From Streptomyces sp. NBC_00690 (lineage in GTDB: Bacteria > Actinomycetota > Actinomycetes > Streptomycetales > Streptomycetaceae): DNA of 64,000 nt. The notes under the pieces were generated by a model, which was given only the letters and a program-made list of their open reading frames with translations, searched no databases and was not told the origin of the DNA. Shown one piece after another: positions 49,270 through 57,994 of this stretch (position 1 is its first letter; each line of letters begins with the position of its first letter). Both the position numbers and the translations under genes were made by a program. The stretch spans positions 186,001-250,000 of the forward strand of contig NZ_CP109010.1 of assembly GCF_036226685.1 (NCBI RefSeq). The letters are read 5' to 3'.

Positions 49270-51423
49270 TCAGCAGCTGGTGGTGGTGTCTCCTGTGTCG
49301 GCGGTGCAGGTATCGGTGCCGAGGCCGCCGTTGGCGCTGTCGCCGCCTACGCCGTCCTGGACGTTGATGCTGTCGTTGCCCAGCGCGCCGCTCATGGTGT
49401 CGGTGCCGGAGGTGTCGGACAGGACGTCGTTGCCGTTCTGCCCGTCGAGGTCGTCGTTGCCCGGGCCGCCGTAGATGTGGTCGTTGCCGTTGTCGAACAG
49501 GTGCAGCAGCGAGCCGAGGAGGGTCTCGCCGTAGTTGGTGTCGTTGCCGGCTTCGCCGTAGAGGTAGTCGGCGCCGTTCCCGCCGCCCATGATGTCGTCG
49601 CCGGACCCCCCGTAGAGGGTGTCGTCGGCGTTGCCGCCGTCGACGGTGTCGTTCCCGGACCCGGCGTAGATGGTGTCGTTGCCGTTGCCGCCGTTGATCG
49701 TGTCGTTGCCGCCGAGGCCGCAGATCACGTCGGCGCCGTTGGTGCCGGTCAGGGTGTCGTTCCCGGCGGTCCCGGTGATCGTGCATCCGCTGCCGTTGTT
49801 CACGGTGGTGGTCTCGGTGTCGTTGGTGTTGGCCGGGACCGGGTCGCTCTGGGTGGCGGTGGTCGTCGACGTCGCGGTGATGGTGCCGGTCGCCTGCGGC
49901 TCGACGGTGATCGTCACCGTGGCGAAGGCGGCGTTGGCGAGCGAGCCCAGCGCGCACGTCACCGTGGAGCCGGCGGTGGTGCAGGTGCCCTGGCTGGTGG
50001 TGGCGCCCTGGAGGGACACAGCTGAGCCGGTGAACGCGATCGCGGTCGCGGCCGAGGTGGCGGTGGCCGGGCCGTTGTTCGTGACGGTCACGGTCTCGGT
50101 GAAGCTGCCGCCGAGCGCGACCGGGTCCGCGGAATCAGCGAGCGCCGTCACCAGATCGGCCCCGGGGGCGACGTAGGTGTAGTCGTCCGCACCGGTGTTG
50201 GGGCTGGTACCGCCCGGGGTGGTGACCCGCACGTCGACGCTTCCCGCCGCGTGCGCGGGGGAGGTGGCGGTGCAGGACGTCGCGGTGCAGGAGATGCCGG
50301 TGGCGGGGGTGCCGCCGAAGTCGATGGTGCTGGCGCCGTTCAGGTCGGTGCCGGTGATCGTCACGCTGGTGCCGCCGGCGGTGGTCCCGCTGGAGGGGCT
50401 GATGCCGGTCACCGCCGGGGCCGCCACCGGTGGTGCCACACCCAGGACGGTGACGTTGTCCCCGTTGCCGGCGTACAGGCGCGTGCCGTCCGCGTTGACG
50501 GCCAGGGCGTAGACGAAGTTGGTGTTGACGCTGGAGTCCACGGTGGCGGTGGCCACGTCGATGACGTTGACCGCGCCGTACGAGCCGGTGTAAAGGCGGG
50601 TGCCGTCGGGGCTGACTGCCAGAGCTCCGGTGTCGGAGGAGGCAGCGATGGTCGAGCTGACGGTGTTCGTCGCGGTGTTGATGACCACGACGGACCCGTC
50701 GCCGAAGGAGCTGGCGGCGTAGACCTTCGTACCGTCGGGGCTCACCACGATGCCCCGCAGGCTTCCCGTCGCCGCGACGGTGGCGGTGACGGTGTTCGTC
50801 GCGGTGTCGATGACACTGACCTGATTCTCCGCGGAGACGTAGACACGGCTCCCGTCGGAGGTGACCGCCGCCCCGTACGGGAAGGTGCCCACCGCGACGG
50901 TGGCGGTGACGGTGTTGGTGGCGGTGTCGATGACGCTGACGCTTGAGTCGCTGTTGTTCGCGACGTACGCCCGGCTGCCGTCCGGGGTGACCACGACACC
51001 CTGCGGGTCCACGCCGACCGGGACGGTGGCGGTCACCGTCTGGTTGGCGGCATCAATCACGTGCACGCTGTCGCCGTCGACGTCGGTGGAGTACAGCACG
51101 GTGCCCGCGGGATTCACCGCCAGGCCGAACGGGCCGGGGCCGCCGGAGGAGAACGTGCTGGTGATCGTGTCGGTCGCGGTGTCCAGGGTGTTGATTCTGT
51201 TCTGGCCGGCGTTGCCGACGTAGACAGTGTTCCCGTCCGGTGCCACCACGACCGTGTCGGCGCCGTAGCCGGTGTCCACGGTGGCGATAACCGTGGGCGG
51301 TGCGGCGGCCGCGGGACCGGCGGCCAGGGCGACCAGCCCCGTCACGGCAAGGGCGAAAGAGCCGGTCAGGGCCGTTAATCGGTGGCGGAACCGCGAGGCG
51401 CGGGGAGGAGCTGTTGACGACAT
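49270..51423 (-). CDS. Secreted YVTN beta-propeller, IPT, DUF11 and RTX-repeat protein (copy 2)
   Basis: 717 residues from the ATG at 51423. Signal peptide about 1-40 (TGSFALAVTGLVALAAGPAAAA). YVTN propeller about 42-335 (DGNTVYVGNAGQNRINTLDTATD, AYVANNSDSSVSVIDTATNTV repeated). IPT/TIG domain about 340-425 (VTGISPSSGTTAGGTSVTITG). DUF11 about 435-545. RTX-type calcium-binding nonapeptides about 560-690 (GGNGNDTIYAGSGNDTVDGG). RTX repeats fold outside the cell on calcium binding. It is an enlarged relative of the protein at 33809-35215. Likely exported binding protein carried by the Tn3 unit. Confidence 0.8.
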   Translation of the reverse strand: MSSTAPPRASRFRHRLTALTGSFALAVTGLVALAAGPAAAAPPTVIATVDTGYGADTVVVAPDGNTVYVGNAGQNRINTLDTATDTITSTFSSGGPGPFGLAVNPAGTVLYSTDVDGDSVHVIDAANQTVTATVPVGVDPQGVVVTPDGSRAYVANNSDSSVSVIDTATNTVTATVAVGTFPYGAAVTSDGSRVYVSAENQVSVIDTATNTVTATVAATGSLRGIVVSPDGTKVYAASSFGDGSVVVINTATNTVSSTIAASSDTGALAVSPDGTRLYTGSYGAVNVIDVATATVDSSVNTNFVYALAVNADGTRLYAGNGDNVTVLGVAPPVAAPAVTGISPSSGTTAGGTSVTITGTDLNGASTIDFGGTPATGISCTATSCTATSPAHAAGSVDVRVTTPGGTSPNTGADDYTYVAPGADLVTALADSADPVALGGSFTETVTVTNNGPATATSAATAIAFTGSAVSLQGATTSQGTCTTAGSTVTCALGSLANAAFATVTITVEPQATGTITATSTTTATQSDPVPANTNDTETTTVNNGSGCTITGTAGNDTLTGTNGADVICGLGGNDTINGGNGNDTIYAGSGNDTVDGGNADDTLYGGSGDDIMGGGNGADYLYGEAGNDTNYGETLLGSLLHLFDNGNDHIYGGPGNDDLDGQNGNDVLSDTSGTDTMSGALGNDSINVQDGVGGDSANGGLGTDTCTADTGDTTTSC

Positions 51424-51840
51424 GTGAGCGTCACCCTTCGAGGCTGTACGCGCCGCCGCGGTCGGGAGCCGAACGGCCCCCTGGGCATCCCTCACCGGCG
51501 CGGTCGTACCGAACACGGTGGGGCCCTGGGGCACACGATGACGCGAACCACACGCCACCGCCCGCCACTGGGTAACCCTCCGCGCCGATCCTGCCACGGT
51601 CCGTAGACCGACCGCAGGCAAGTGCTCGAAAAATAGCCCGCCACCACAAAGCCCGGCCATCGCCCACCGGCAGGAAGCCGAGCAGGCCCACCCGGCTCTC
51701 GCAAACGACCCTTTGCCCGAGCAAGATCAAATAGAGGCGTCCGGAGACCGCCGAGAAGCCGATCCGGTCGCAGAAGCCGTTATCACTCAAAAATGGCGGG
51801 AGTGGGGTTCTGCGACTTGAGTTGTGCGAAACTCCGGGGC
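51424..51840. other. Intergenic region between YVTN 2 and resolvase 2
   Basis: No supported gene. It should contain divergent promoters and, by analogy with Tn3 elements, a res site. A short AT-rich stretch lies around 51720-51800. Confidence 0.4.
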
Positions 51841-52866
51841 GTGACGGACCCTCAAGAGCCTTCCCCGCCCGCCGCATCGGAAGCCGATCTCGTCGAACGC
51901 CATCCGTGCCCGAAGTGCAAGGCGGTTCCCGGCTCGCCGTGCCGCTCGCGCAGCGGGGCGGTCGCCAGCGCCTACCACACCGGCCGCTTCACCAAGGTGG
52001 CCAAGCTCGCGAAGGAACTGCGGGTGCAGACACCGGCCGACCGCGGGCCCGGCCAGCCATGGCGGCCCGGGGCTCCGGTGCCCGCGGCGGTCGATCCGGA
52101 CCTGCCGAGCGCGGACATTCGCATCGGCTACGCCCGCTGCTCGACCCTCGGGCAGGAACTCGATTCGCAGCTGGACGCGCTCGCCAAGCACGGGATCGAG
52201 CGAGAGAAGATCTTCAGCGAGAAGATCAGCACCCGGATCAAGGTCCGCCCCGCCTTCGAGGAGGCGCTGAAGACCGCCCGGGAGATCAAGGCGCACGCCC
52301 CGCACTGCCGGGTCCTGTTCACGGTGTACGAGATGAAGAGGCTGGGGCGCGACGCCGCCGAACTCACCGCCCTCGCGGATCATCTGACCGAGCACGGCCT
52401 GGTGCTGGAGATGCTCGCCGGGCCGCTGCCCGGCATCTACGACCCCACCGGGCCGGGCAAGCTCCTGTTCGGCTTCTTCGCTGCGATGGCGGAGACCGAG
52501 CGGGAGACCATCCGCGAGTCGACGCTCGAAGGGCTCGACGCCGCGGCCCGCAAGGGCAAGTACGGCGGCCGGCCCCCGGTCATCACCGACGACATGCTGC
52601 ACACCGTGCTCCGCCGGAAAGCGCTCGGCGAGTCCGTCGAGCAGATCCAGCCCGACCTCATCATCCCCACCGGCAAGCGCAAGGGACAGAGCCCGTCCGT
52701 GGCTAGCATTTACCGGGCACTCGCCGAGTATCAGAAGGCGCAGGCGTACCCCGACGCCGTCGAGGCAGCCCAGGCCGACTTCACGGCGCTACGCCAGCGG
52801 TCAGCGACCGCGCCCCCAGCTCGTAGAGGACCGCTACTGGCCGTTCCGACGCTCCGACGGCTGTAG
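51841..52866 (+). CDS. tnpR: Tn3-type serine resolvase with N-terminal zinc knuckle
   Basis: 341 residues from GTG 51841. Residues 20-70 hold a zinc knuckle (HPCPKCKAVPGSPCRSRSG then AYHTGRFTK). The catalytic domain (about 90-240) has IRIGYARCSTLGQELDSQLDAL with the nucleophilic Ser and AMAETERETIRESTLEGL. It ends in a DNA-binding HTH (GQSPSVASIYRALAEYQK). The resolvase body is nearly the same as that at 35386-36282, but the N-terminal part is different: zinc knuckle here, integrase piece there. It overlaps the convergent gene at 52834 by 33 bp. Confidence 0.8.
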   Translation: MTDPQEPSPPAASEADLVERHPCPKCKAVPGSPCRSRSGAVASAYHTGRFTKVAKLAKELRVQTPADRGPGQPWRPGAPVPAAVDPDLPSADIRIGYARCSTLGQELDSQLDALAKHGIEREKIFSEKISTRIKVRPAFEEALKTAREIKAHAPHCRVLFTVYEMKRLGRDAAELTALADHLTEHGLVLEMLAGPLPGIYDPTGPGKLLFGFFAAMAETERETIRESTLEGLDAAARKGKYGGRPPVITDDMLHTVLRRKALGESVEQIQPDLIIPTGKRKGQSPSVASIYRALAEYQKAQAYPDAVEAAQADFTALRQRSATAPPARRGPLLAVPTLRRL

Positions 52867-53286
52867 GGCCTGGCTACCGCCAAATCCCGGTCCGATCCCT
52901 CCCCAAGGGCCATAGCCGTCTACCACCCCTCCGGCGATCTCCGTCCACCCGCACCGCTGCTTGTGCTCCCAGCCTTGCCCGGTGCGACCCTCGGCACAGA
53001 TCATCCGGCCGTCGCTCATCAGGTGGTACCACCCGTCGCCGCCCAGTACGGCTACCCGGGGTACGGACGGCTTGGGAACCCCAGACAGACTGCACGGCTC
53101 GCCGGCCCGTTCCCTCACCATCTCCTCGATCCACCACACGCCAAGGTGGGCGTACTGCCACAGCAACTTCGCCCGCCGATACGGGGGAAGATCATCCAGA
53201 GTCGGCATAGCCGACATCGTGCCGTACGACACTGACACCACACGCGACCGGCTCTCCTGTTGTTGTCTACGGCTGCCTTCCCGCAT
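52834..53286 (-). CDS. Hypothetical protein, possible toxin partner of Phd-like antitoxin
   Basis: 150 residues from the ATG at 53286, 6 bp after the antitoxin stop; MSAMPTLDDLPPYRRAK at codon 24 is another possible start. Middle segment RAKLLWQYAHLGVWWIEEMVRERAG, then GGDGWYHLMSDGRMICAEGRTGQ, then a Gly-rich tail. No known toxin fold (RelE, Doc, PIN) is seen. Position directly after a Phd/YefM antitoxin makes a new toxin conceivable; this is inference. Confidence 0.5.
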   Translation of the reverse strand: MREGSRRQQQESRSRVVSVSYGTMSAMPTLDDLPPYRRAKLLWQYAHLGVWWIEEMVRERAGEPCSLSGVPKPSVPRVAVLGGDGWYHLMSDGRMICAEGRTGQGWEHKQRCGWTEIAGGVVDGYGPWGGIGPGFGGSQALQPSERRNGQ

Positions 53287-53292
53287 GCGCTT

Positions 53293-53691
53293 CTAGTCGA
53301 GACCTCCGCAGGTACACAGGCCCCTGAAGCGATCCCGCTTCATCAGCGTCGCGTGCTCGGCAATGTCCCTGAGAGTCACCGTGGCCCAGTTGCCCAACTC
53401 CGCAAAATGCGCGATCGCGTCAGCCAAGGCCATGGCGGAGATGCGGTCTGTATGAGCCTCAGGGGTCTCGTTAGCGAGCCGGCCCGCTGCCGCAGTGGCG
53501 TGCCTGAGCCAATGCACGGAATCGAGGGGACAGTCAGATGCGTGGACTTGGGGGCTCTCGCCTATCGCCGGCACCAGCCTGGCGAGGGGTTTCCCGTGGC
53601 GAGTGATCAGGACCTGACTGCCTTGAAAGCCAACCTCGTTGAGCAGGTCGGCGAAGTTCCTGCGGGCCTCTTCGGCCGTCATCCGCTTCAT
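53293..53691 (-). CDS. Phd/YefM-family antitoxin-like protein
   Basis: 132 residues. N-terminus fits Phd/YefM: MTAEEARRNFADLLNEVGFQGSQVLITRHGKPLARLVP (DNA-binding and dimer part). The C-terminal 80 residues are longer than in most such antitoxins (WLRHATAAAGRLANETPEAHTDRISAMALADAIAHF) and may embrace the partner. These proteins bind palindromes over their own promoter. A 26-bp palindrome lies just upstream (53710-53735). Confidence 0.75.
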   Translation of the reverse strand: MKRMTAEEARRNFADLLNEVGFQGSQVLITRHGKPLARLVPAIGESPQVHASDCPLDSVHWLRHATAAAGRLANETPEAHTDRISAMALADAIAHFAELGNWATVTLRDIAEHATLMKRDRFRGLCTCGGLD

Positions 53692-53709
53692 GCCCGCGAC
53701 TCTACCAGT

Positions 53710-53735
53710 CTGTTAGGATCTATAGAACCTTACAG
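53710..53735. promoter_or_regulatory. Shared operator of antitoxin and endonuclease VII genes
   Basis: 26-bp inverted repeat, 11 of 13 pairs match, centred on TCTATAGA with CTGT/ACAG at the ends. It lies between the divergent starts at 53691 and 53751 and is AT-richer than its surroundings, as expected for promoters. Phd-type proteins use such sites for autorepression. Confidence 0.6.
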
Positions 53736-53750
53736 AACTGGAGAAGTCGA

Positions 53751-54158
53751 GTGCAGGAAGCGCTGACACCCGAGCTGGACAGGCGATGCGGGAACCCTGA
53801 GTGCAATGCGGCTCTCGGCCAGGACACCAGGCAGAAGTACTGCAAGCCCAAGTGCCGCGATAGGGCCACCTACCTCCGGCGCGGCGGCAAGGAGTTCGTG
53901 TACGCCCGGTCCATAGAGAACCTGTACGGGGTGTCGGTCGACGAGTACACGGCCCGGATGCAGGCACAGGGCGGGCGGTGCGCCGTCTGCCGAGATGAGC
54001 CCGAAGAGGGTAAGCGGCTGCACGTGGACCACAACCATGCCAGCGGAGCCGTGCGGGACTTGCTGTGCCGCTGGTGCAACTACGCCCTCGGAAACGCCAA
54101 GGACAGCCCGAGCCGCCTGCGAGCCATGGCGGACTACTTGGAACGCCATCAGAGGTAA
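53751..54158 (+). CDS. Recombination endonuclease VII (HNH) protein
   Basis: 135 residues from GTG 53751 with GGAG upstream. N-terminal Cys knuckle (CGNPECNAAL, YCKPKC). The C-terminal half is the endonuclease VII HNH: CAVCRDEPEEGKRLHVDHNHASGAVRDLLCRWCNYALGNAKDSP. The DHNH catalytic core and two CxxC zinc pairs are intact. Such enzymes cut branched or phage DNA. Here the gene diverges from an antitoxin and shares its operator. Confidence 0.8.
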   Translation: MQEALTPELDRRCGNPECNAALGQDTRQKYCKPKCRDRATYLRRGGKEFVYARSIENLYGVSVDEYTARMQAQGGRCAVCRDEPEEGKRLHVDHNHASGAVRDLLCRWCNYALGNAKDSPSRLRAMADYLERHQR

Positions 54159-54194
54159 GCGGAGCGTTTCTGTGCGCGCTTTGTATCACCCACC

Positions 54195-54200
54195 TATAAT
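54195..54200 (+). promoter_or_regulatory. Consensus -10 (TATAAT)
   Basis: Perfect TATAAT 44 bp before the ATG at 54245 in an unusually AT-rich patch. No good -35 at 17 bp spacing is seen. It should drive the coupled cluster that ends in an integrase. Confidence 0.4.
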
Positions 54201-54244
54201 TTACCTTGTACGTGCCTGGTTGCCCTGGGAAGGATCTCTCTCAC

Positions 54245-54571
54245 ATGACAACTGCCCTGCCGACCACTGACGACGTCCAAGCCTTGCACCAGTTCATCCA
54301 GGACCGCACCGAGGAGGAGTGGAAGCACGCCAGTGCTGCCGAAGATCTGCCGGATTCACACTTCGACACGATCCGCCGGCTCAGCAACTCCAACAAGCTT
54401 GCGCTCACCGGGACTACGGCCTACCTGCTTGACACCTTGAAGCGAGGCGACAACGAGCAGGCCGCTCGCGTGTGGGACTACCTGACGTCCTGCGGCGAAC
54501 AGTGGCAGGAGCACTCTGCTTGGAAGACCGCTTGGGCCAACCCGGCGCGGGCTGCATTGAGGCATCCGTGA
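54245..54571 (+). CDS. Hypothetical protein, first gene of coupled cluster
   Basis: 108 residues. Helical and acidic (DVQALHQFIQDRTEEEWKHAS, TIRRLSNSNKLALTGTTAYLLDTLKRGDN). Unknown family. TGA overlaps the next GTG (GTGA, 54568-54571). Confidence 0.55.
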   Translation: MTTALPTTDDVQALHQFIQDRTEEEWKHASAAEDLPDSHFDTIRRLSNSNKLALTGTTAYLLDTLKRGDNEQAARVWDYLTSCGEQWQEHSAWKTAWANPARAALRHP

Positions 54572-55101
54572 CCGACCACGACCTGGGAATGGTTGACACC
54601 GAGCGACATACAGCTGAGCACGCCGGCCGGTGGAAGGCCGACCATGGGCAAGCTCCGCACTACAGCCCGGCGGTCTTCGGTGCATGGACGTGCATCGCTT
54701 GCCCACTGGACACTTGCGACTGGCACCACGACGATCCCGTATCCCAGCCGACCGATCCGGCGCTGCTAGAAGCGATGGTGAGCGAGCACCTCGAAGGCCA
54801 CGACGTGGCCGACTTCCTGCGCGCCCTCCAGGCCGCGCGTGATTCCAACGTGGCGCTGCGCGAGTCCAACAACCGAGCCTGGGACGTCGTCAGTCTCCAC
54901 CGTCTGCGCGCGGTCCACCGGGGCGAGCACACCGCCAGCGACCCTGTTGCGCAAATGCTGTCTGCCGCGCTGGTCGGGATCGCGGAGCATGAGGACGTAC
55001 GAAGCGAGCTGACTGACCTGAGCAGGGGCGTCTTGGGCGCCGAGGGCATCGCTTCCGCCCCCGCTGCCGAGAGGCTGAGCGGAGCCGGCTCGTGGACGTG
55101 A
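54568..55101 (+). CDS. Hypothetical protein with Cys/His N-terminus
   Basis: 177 residues from GTG 54568. Near residue 42 WTCIACPLDTCDWHHDD could bind zinc. The rest is helical (LLEAMVSEHLEGHDVADFLRALQAARD). Overlaps the next start by 4 bp (GTGA, 55098-55101). Unknown. Confidence 0.55.
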   Translation: MTDHDLGMVDTERHTAEHAGRWKADHGQAPHYSPAVFGAWTCIACPLDTCDWHHDDPVSQPTDPALLEAMVSEHLEGHDVADFLRALQAARDSNVALRESNNRAWDVVSLHRLRAVHRGEHTASDPVAQMLSAALVGIAEHEDVRSELTDLSRGVLGAEGIASAPAAERLSGAGSWT

Positions 55102-55493
55102 CCGCCGTAAGGCTTCTTCCACACTGTCCGAACCCGGTGCAGGTTCATGCACTCGACCGTGCCACGGGACCGTACCTTGCCGAGGTCTGCGGCTGCTCCC
55201 ACACTGCCCTTGGTCGTGTGCACTGGATGAGGAACGACGGCCGACAGATGCACTGCAAATGCGGTCCGCAAAACCCCCTCGTGCACTCAACAAGGCGAGA
55301 CCACACGTTCCTTATCCCGCTGACGGGTGGCGTCGTCTGCTGGTCGTGCTCCCAGGGCCTATATAGCCGCCACTTCGTCCGGCGCGCGGAGGCTGGAAGT
55401 TCCTGCTGCTACTGCCCGGGCAAGGTCGGAGACGGCTCCGGGTGGCATCTGAAGGGCCACCCTGCGTCCGGCGTTCCGGGGGCTCGCCGATGA
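55098..55493 (+). CDS. Cys-rich hypothetical protein
   Basis: 131 residues from GTG 55098. Many Cys/His: CGCSHTALGRVHW, HCKC, CWSCSQGLYSRHF, CCYC. Probably binds two or more zinc ions. Its TGA overlaps the ATG of the integrase (ATGA). Unknown family. Confidence 0.55.
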   Translation: MTAVRLLPHCPNPVQVHALDRATGPYLAEVCGCSHTALGRVHWMRNDGRQMHCKCGPQNPLVHSTRRDHTFLIPLTGGVVCWSCSQGLYSRHFVRRAEAGSSCCYCPGKVGDGSGWHLKGHPASGVPGARR

Positions 55494-56641
55494 CCACCGA
55501 GCACGAGGAAGAGGTCATTGAGGCCGAGCTGGTCGAAGAGAACCTCCCTGCACTCCTCGACCCCGCCCCCCGCGTCCGGCCCGCCGTCGACCGGCACACC
55601 ATTCTCTACCCGGGCCAGAGCGTCCCCACCGAATCCGAGACGCCTCGGTACACCGAACGCGATCTCTACGTCTCCGCGCGTACCGCCGAGAGGCTGGAGA
55701 AGCAGTCCGCGCCGAAGAACACCAGTGCCAACTACACGTCGCAGCGCAACCTGTTCGCCGCCTGGTGTACCGAGCAAGGCCGAGTCTCGCGACCGTGCAC
55801 CACCGCCACCTACGTCGAGTACGTCGCCCACCTCATCGAGGAGGGGCGCTCGCCGAACTCCATCAGCGCCGCCATGTCCGCGATCCGCACCTGGATGCCC
55901 GAGGACAAGAAGCCCGGCACCAAACAGGCCCGGGGCATGCTGAACGAGTACAAGAAGACGTGGGCGAAGCGCACCGCCGTCCGCAAAGCACCCCCCATCA
56001 CTGACGCCCTCCTGCGCGCCATGGTCGCCACGTGCGACCTGCGTACGACCACCGGTCGCCGCGACCGGTGCATGCTCCTTCTCGGCCGCGGCGCCCTTAA
56101 CCGCCGGATCGAACTTGCCGACCTCTCCATGGCCGACGTCACGGTCGACGACGACTTCGTCACCCTCCACATTGGGTACTCCAAGACTGACCAGGAAGCC
56201 AAAGGCGAGTACACCGAGATCCCAGCCGATCCCGACCCTCTGCTCGACCCGGTAGGAGCCGTTCGGGACTGGCTCACCTCTCTCCATCACCTCGGAGTCC
56301 GCGAAGGCGCGTTCTTCCGAGCGCTCACTTCCCGGGGCACCTTGCAGAGCCGCGCTGTCGCCACGGAGCGAGGAGACTACGTCTCCGGTGACGCCATCAA
56401 CGATTGGGTGCGCGGCCGTGCACACAAAGCCGGGACCAAGAACTGGCAGAAGGTCACCGCACACGGCCTGCGCCGCGGCGGGGCCCAGACAATCGCGGAC
56501 GCAGGTGGCGATCCGACGAAGCAGGGTCGATGGAAGCCGGGCTCGGCGGTGGTGAAGCGGGAGTATCTGGACCGTGCGCAATCACGCGCCCAGAATCCGT
56601 GGCTGAAGGTGCAAGAGCGACGGCGCTCTGATGGCCTGTAG
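55490..56641 (+). CDS. Tyrosine recombinase / integrase
   Basis: 383 residues from the ATG at 55490. Core-binding domain about 65-160 (NTSANYTSQRNLFAAWCTEQG). The catalytic domain has NRRIELADL (first Arg), AHGLRRGGAQ (HxLR) and GRWKPGSAVVKREYLD (Trp in place of the second His, and Tyr). It is the last gene of a chain of four 4-base overlaps, so it is translated with three Cys/helical proteins of unknown function. Likely the integrase of a small element. Confidence 0.8.
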   Translation: MTTEHEEEVIEAELVEENLPALLDPAPRVRPAVDRHTILYPGQSVPTESETPRYTERDLYVSARTAERLEKQSAPKNTSANYTSQRNLFAAWCTEQGRVSRPCTTATYVEYVAHLIEEGRSPNSISAAMSAIRTWMPEDKKPGTKQARGMLNEYKKTWAKRTAVRKAPPITDALLRAMVATCDLRTTTGRRDRCMLLLGRGALNRRIELADLSMADVTVDDDFVTLHIGYSKTDQEAKGEYTEIPADPDPLLDPVGAVRDWLTSLHHLGVREGAFFRALTSRGTLQSRAVATERGDYVSGDAINDWVRGRAHKAGTKNWQKVTAHGLRRGGAQTIADAGGDPTKQGRWKPGSAVVKREYLDRAQSRAQNPWLKVQERRRSDGL

Positions 56642-56644
56642 CTT

Positions 56645-57337
56645 CTACTCAGTTGAGGCACCATCGGCTTGCGCGGGCAATGCCCTGTGGCGCCTCATGG
56701 CCTCGCGCTGACGCCTTCCTGTATCCGCAATTGCCAACTGATTCGCGTCCTTGTACGCGCTGGTCAGCTTCCCTACGTGATCATGGATCTTCTTCAGATG
56801 CTCTTCGATCCGCTTCGTCGGACGCTCTCCCATGAGAGCTTCGGTCAGCACACTGAGGTCCACCGTGTACTGAAGGGGCTCCATGGCGCCCGCTGGTCCA
56901 TCAGCGAGAACGGTGAACTCGAACGCCATAGCCAAGCCTGACTGAAACCGCTTGTCTGTGTCGAAGAAGTACTCCAGGCGTCGACCAGGCGGGATCATCG
57001 GGATCGTTCGACTCAGGACTGACTGCATCATCTGGGTGATGTCGTCGCCTGCGCTGGAGCTGAGTTCCGGGGTCACAGTGACGCGTACGTTGCGGGCCAG
57101 GGTCGGCCCCACGTTCTGAATGATCAGCACGAGCACGAAGGACCCAGGCTCGTGCGGTTGGATATCTACGATCACGTAGGGCTCGCTCTGTTCCCGCTGA
57201 GCCTGGAGCGCTACTTCGAGCTGCCCCTTGGCGGATGATGCTTGTGCCCGTGCGTACTTAACTGTCCAGATCGCGGTCAATGCGGCTACCAGGAGCGACA
57301 AAGCCGCAAGGGCGATCGTCCATTGTTCGGTTCCCAT
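56645..57337 (-). CDS. Hypothetical single-pass membrane protein
   Basis: 230 residues. One N-terminal membrane helix (IALAALSLLVAALTAIWTV, about 8-26), coil, then a beta-rich outer domain (PYVIVDIQPHEPGSFVLVLIIQNVGPTLARNVRVTV) and a basic C-terminal helix. Convergent with the integrase (3 bp gap). Such proteins are common in Streptomyces; role unknown. Confidence 0.6.
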   Translation of the reverse strand: MGTEQWTIALAALSLLVAALTAIWTVKYARAQASSAKGQLEVALQAQREQSEPYVIVDIQPHEPGSFVLVLIIQNVGPTLARNVRVTVTPELSSSAGDDITQMMQSVLSRTIPMIPPGRRLEYFFDTDKRFQSGLAMAFEFTVLADGPAGAMEPLQYTVDLSVLTEALMGERPTKRIEEHLKKIHDHVGKLTSAYKDANQLAIADTGRRQREAMRRHRALPAQADGASTE

Positions 57338-57385
57338 CGCGGCAGGATATGAGTTGGCACTGACATCGACGGCAGGGGAAGTGGC

Positions 57386-57994
57386 GTGAGCGGCGACCAG
57401 TACGCGGCGCGGTCGGTGCGGCAGCTCGCGGCCATGGTGGACGGTATGGCTGGGCGGGTGTCGGTGGAGCGGCTGCGGCAGTTGCGGATGGTGGTTGGCA
57501 TGTTCGACCGGGCGGTGGGCCGGCCGGAGCTTCCTGTGGCTTCGGCGCGGAGCGTGGGGCGGTTGTTCACTCGCCCGGCGCTGGCAGGGTTCTGGAAGCT
57601 CGCCGGGGATGGTGAGTTGCGGTACCGCGAGGAGGATGTTGGCCGGCCGTTGCCGCTGGCGTCGCTGCGGATCGTTCGGGACTGCCTGGGGATCCTGGCG
57701 CGGGAGGTTCTTCCGCCCGAGACGGTGGTGGTGTTGCCTTCCGTTCCCCAGCAGGAGCAGAAGGCGACGGTGTCGGGTCGGTCGCTGCTGGCTCTGTATC
57801 GGGGTCTGGTGGATCTGGCGTCGGCGGGTCCGTTGGAGCGGGACGGTACGGCGCTGACCTTCGAGGACCGGACGCGTCTGCTGGCGATGGTGTCGATCGT
57901 GCTGTACGCCGGTGCGCGGTCGGGGGAGTTGGCCACTCAGCGGGTGACGGACCTGGCGCCGGGTGAGTGGGGGCGGGTGGCCAGGTGTTCCTGA
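57386..57994 (+). pseudogene. Truncated tyrosine-recombinase-like protein
   Basis: 202 residues. Core-binding part (QLAAMVDGMAGRVSVERLRQL) and the start of a catalytic domain with the first Arg (LYAGARSGELATQRVTDL). Coding stops soon after, where the 3' end of the NACHT gene (opposite strand) begins. HxLR and Tyr are missing. Probably cut by the insertion that brought the NACHT gene. No complete copy in the window. Confidence 0.6.
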
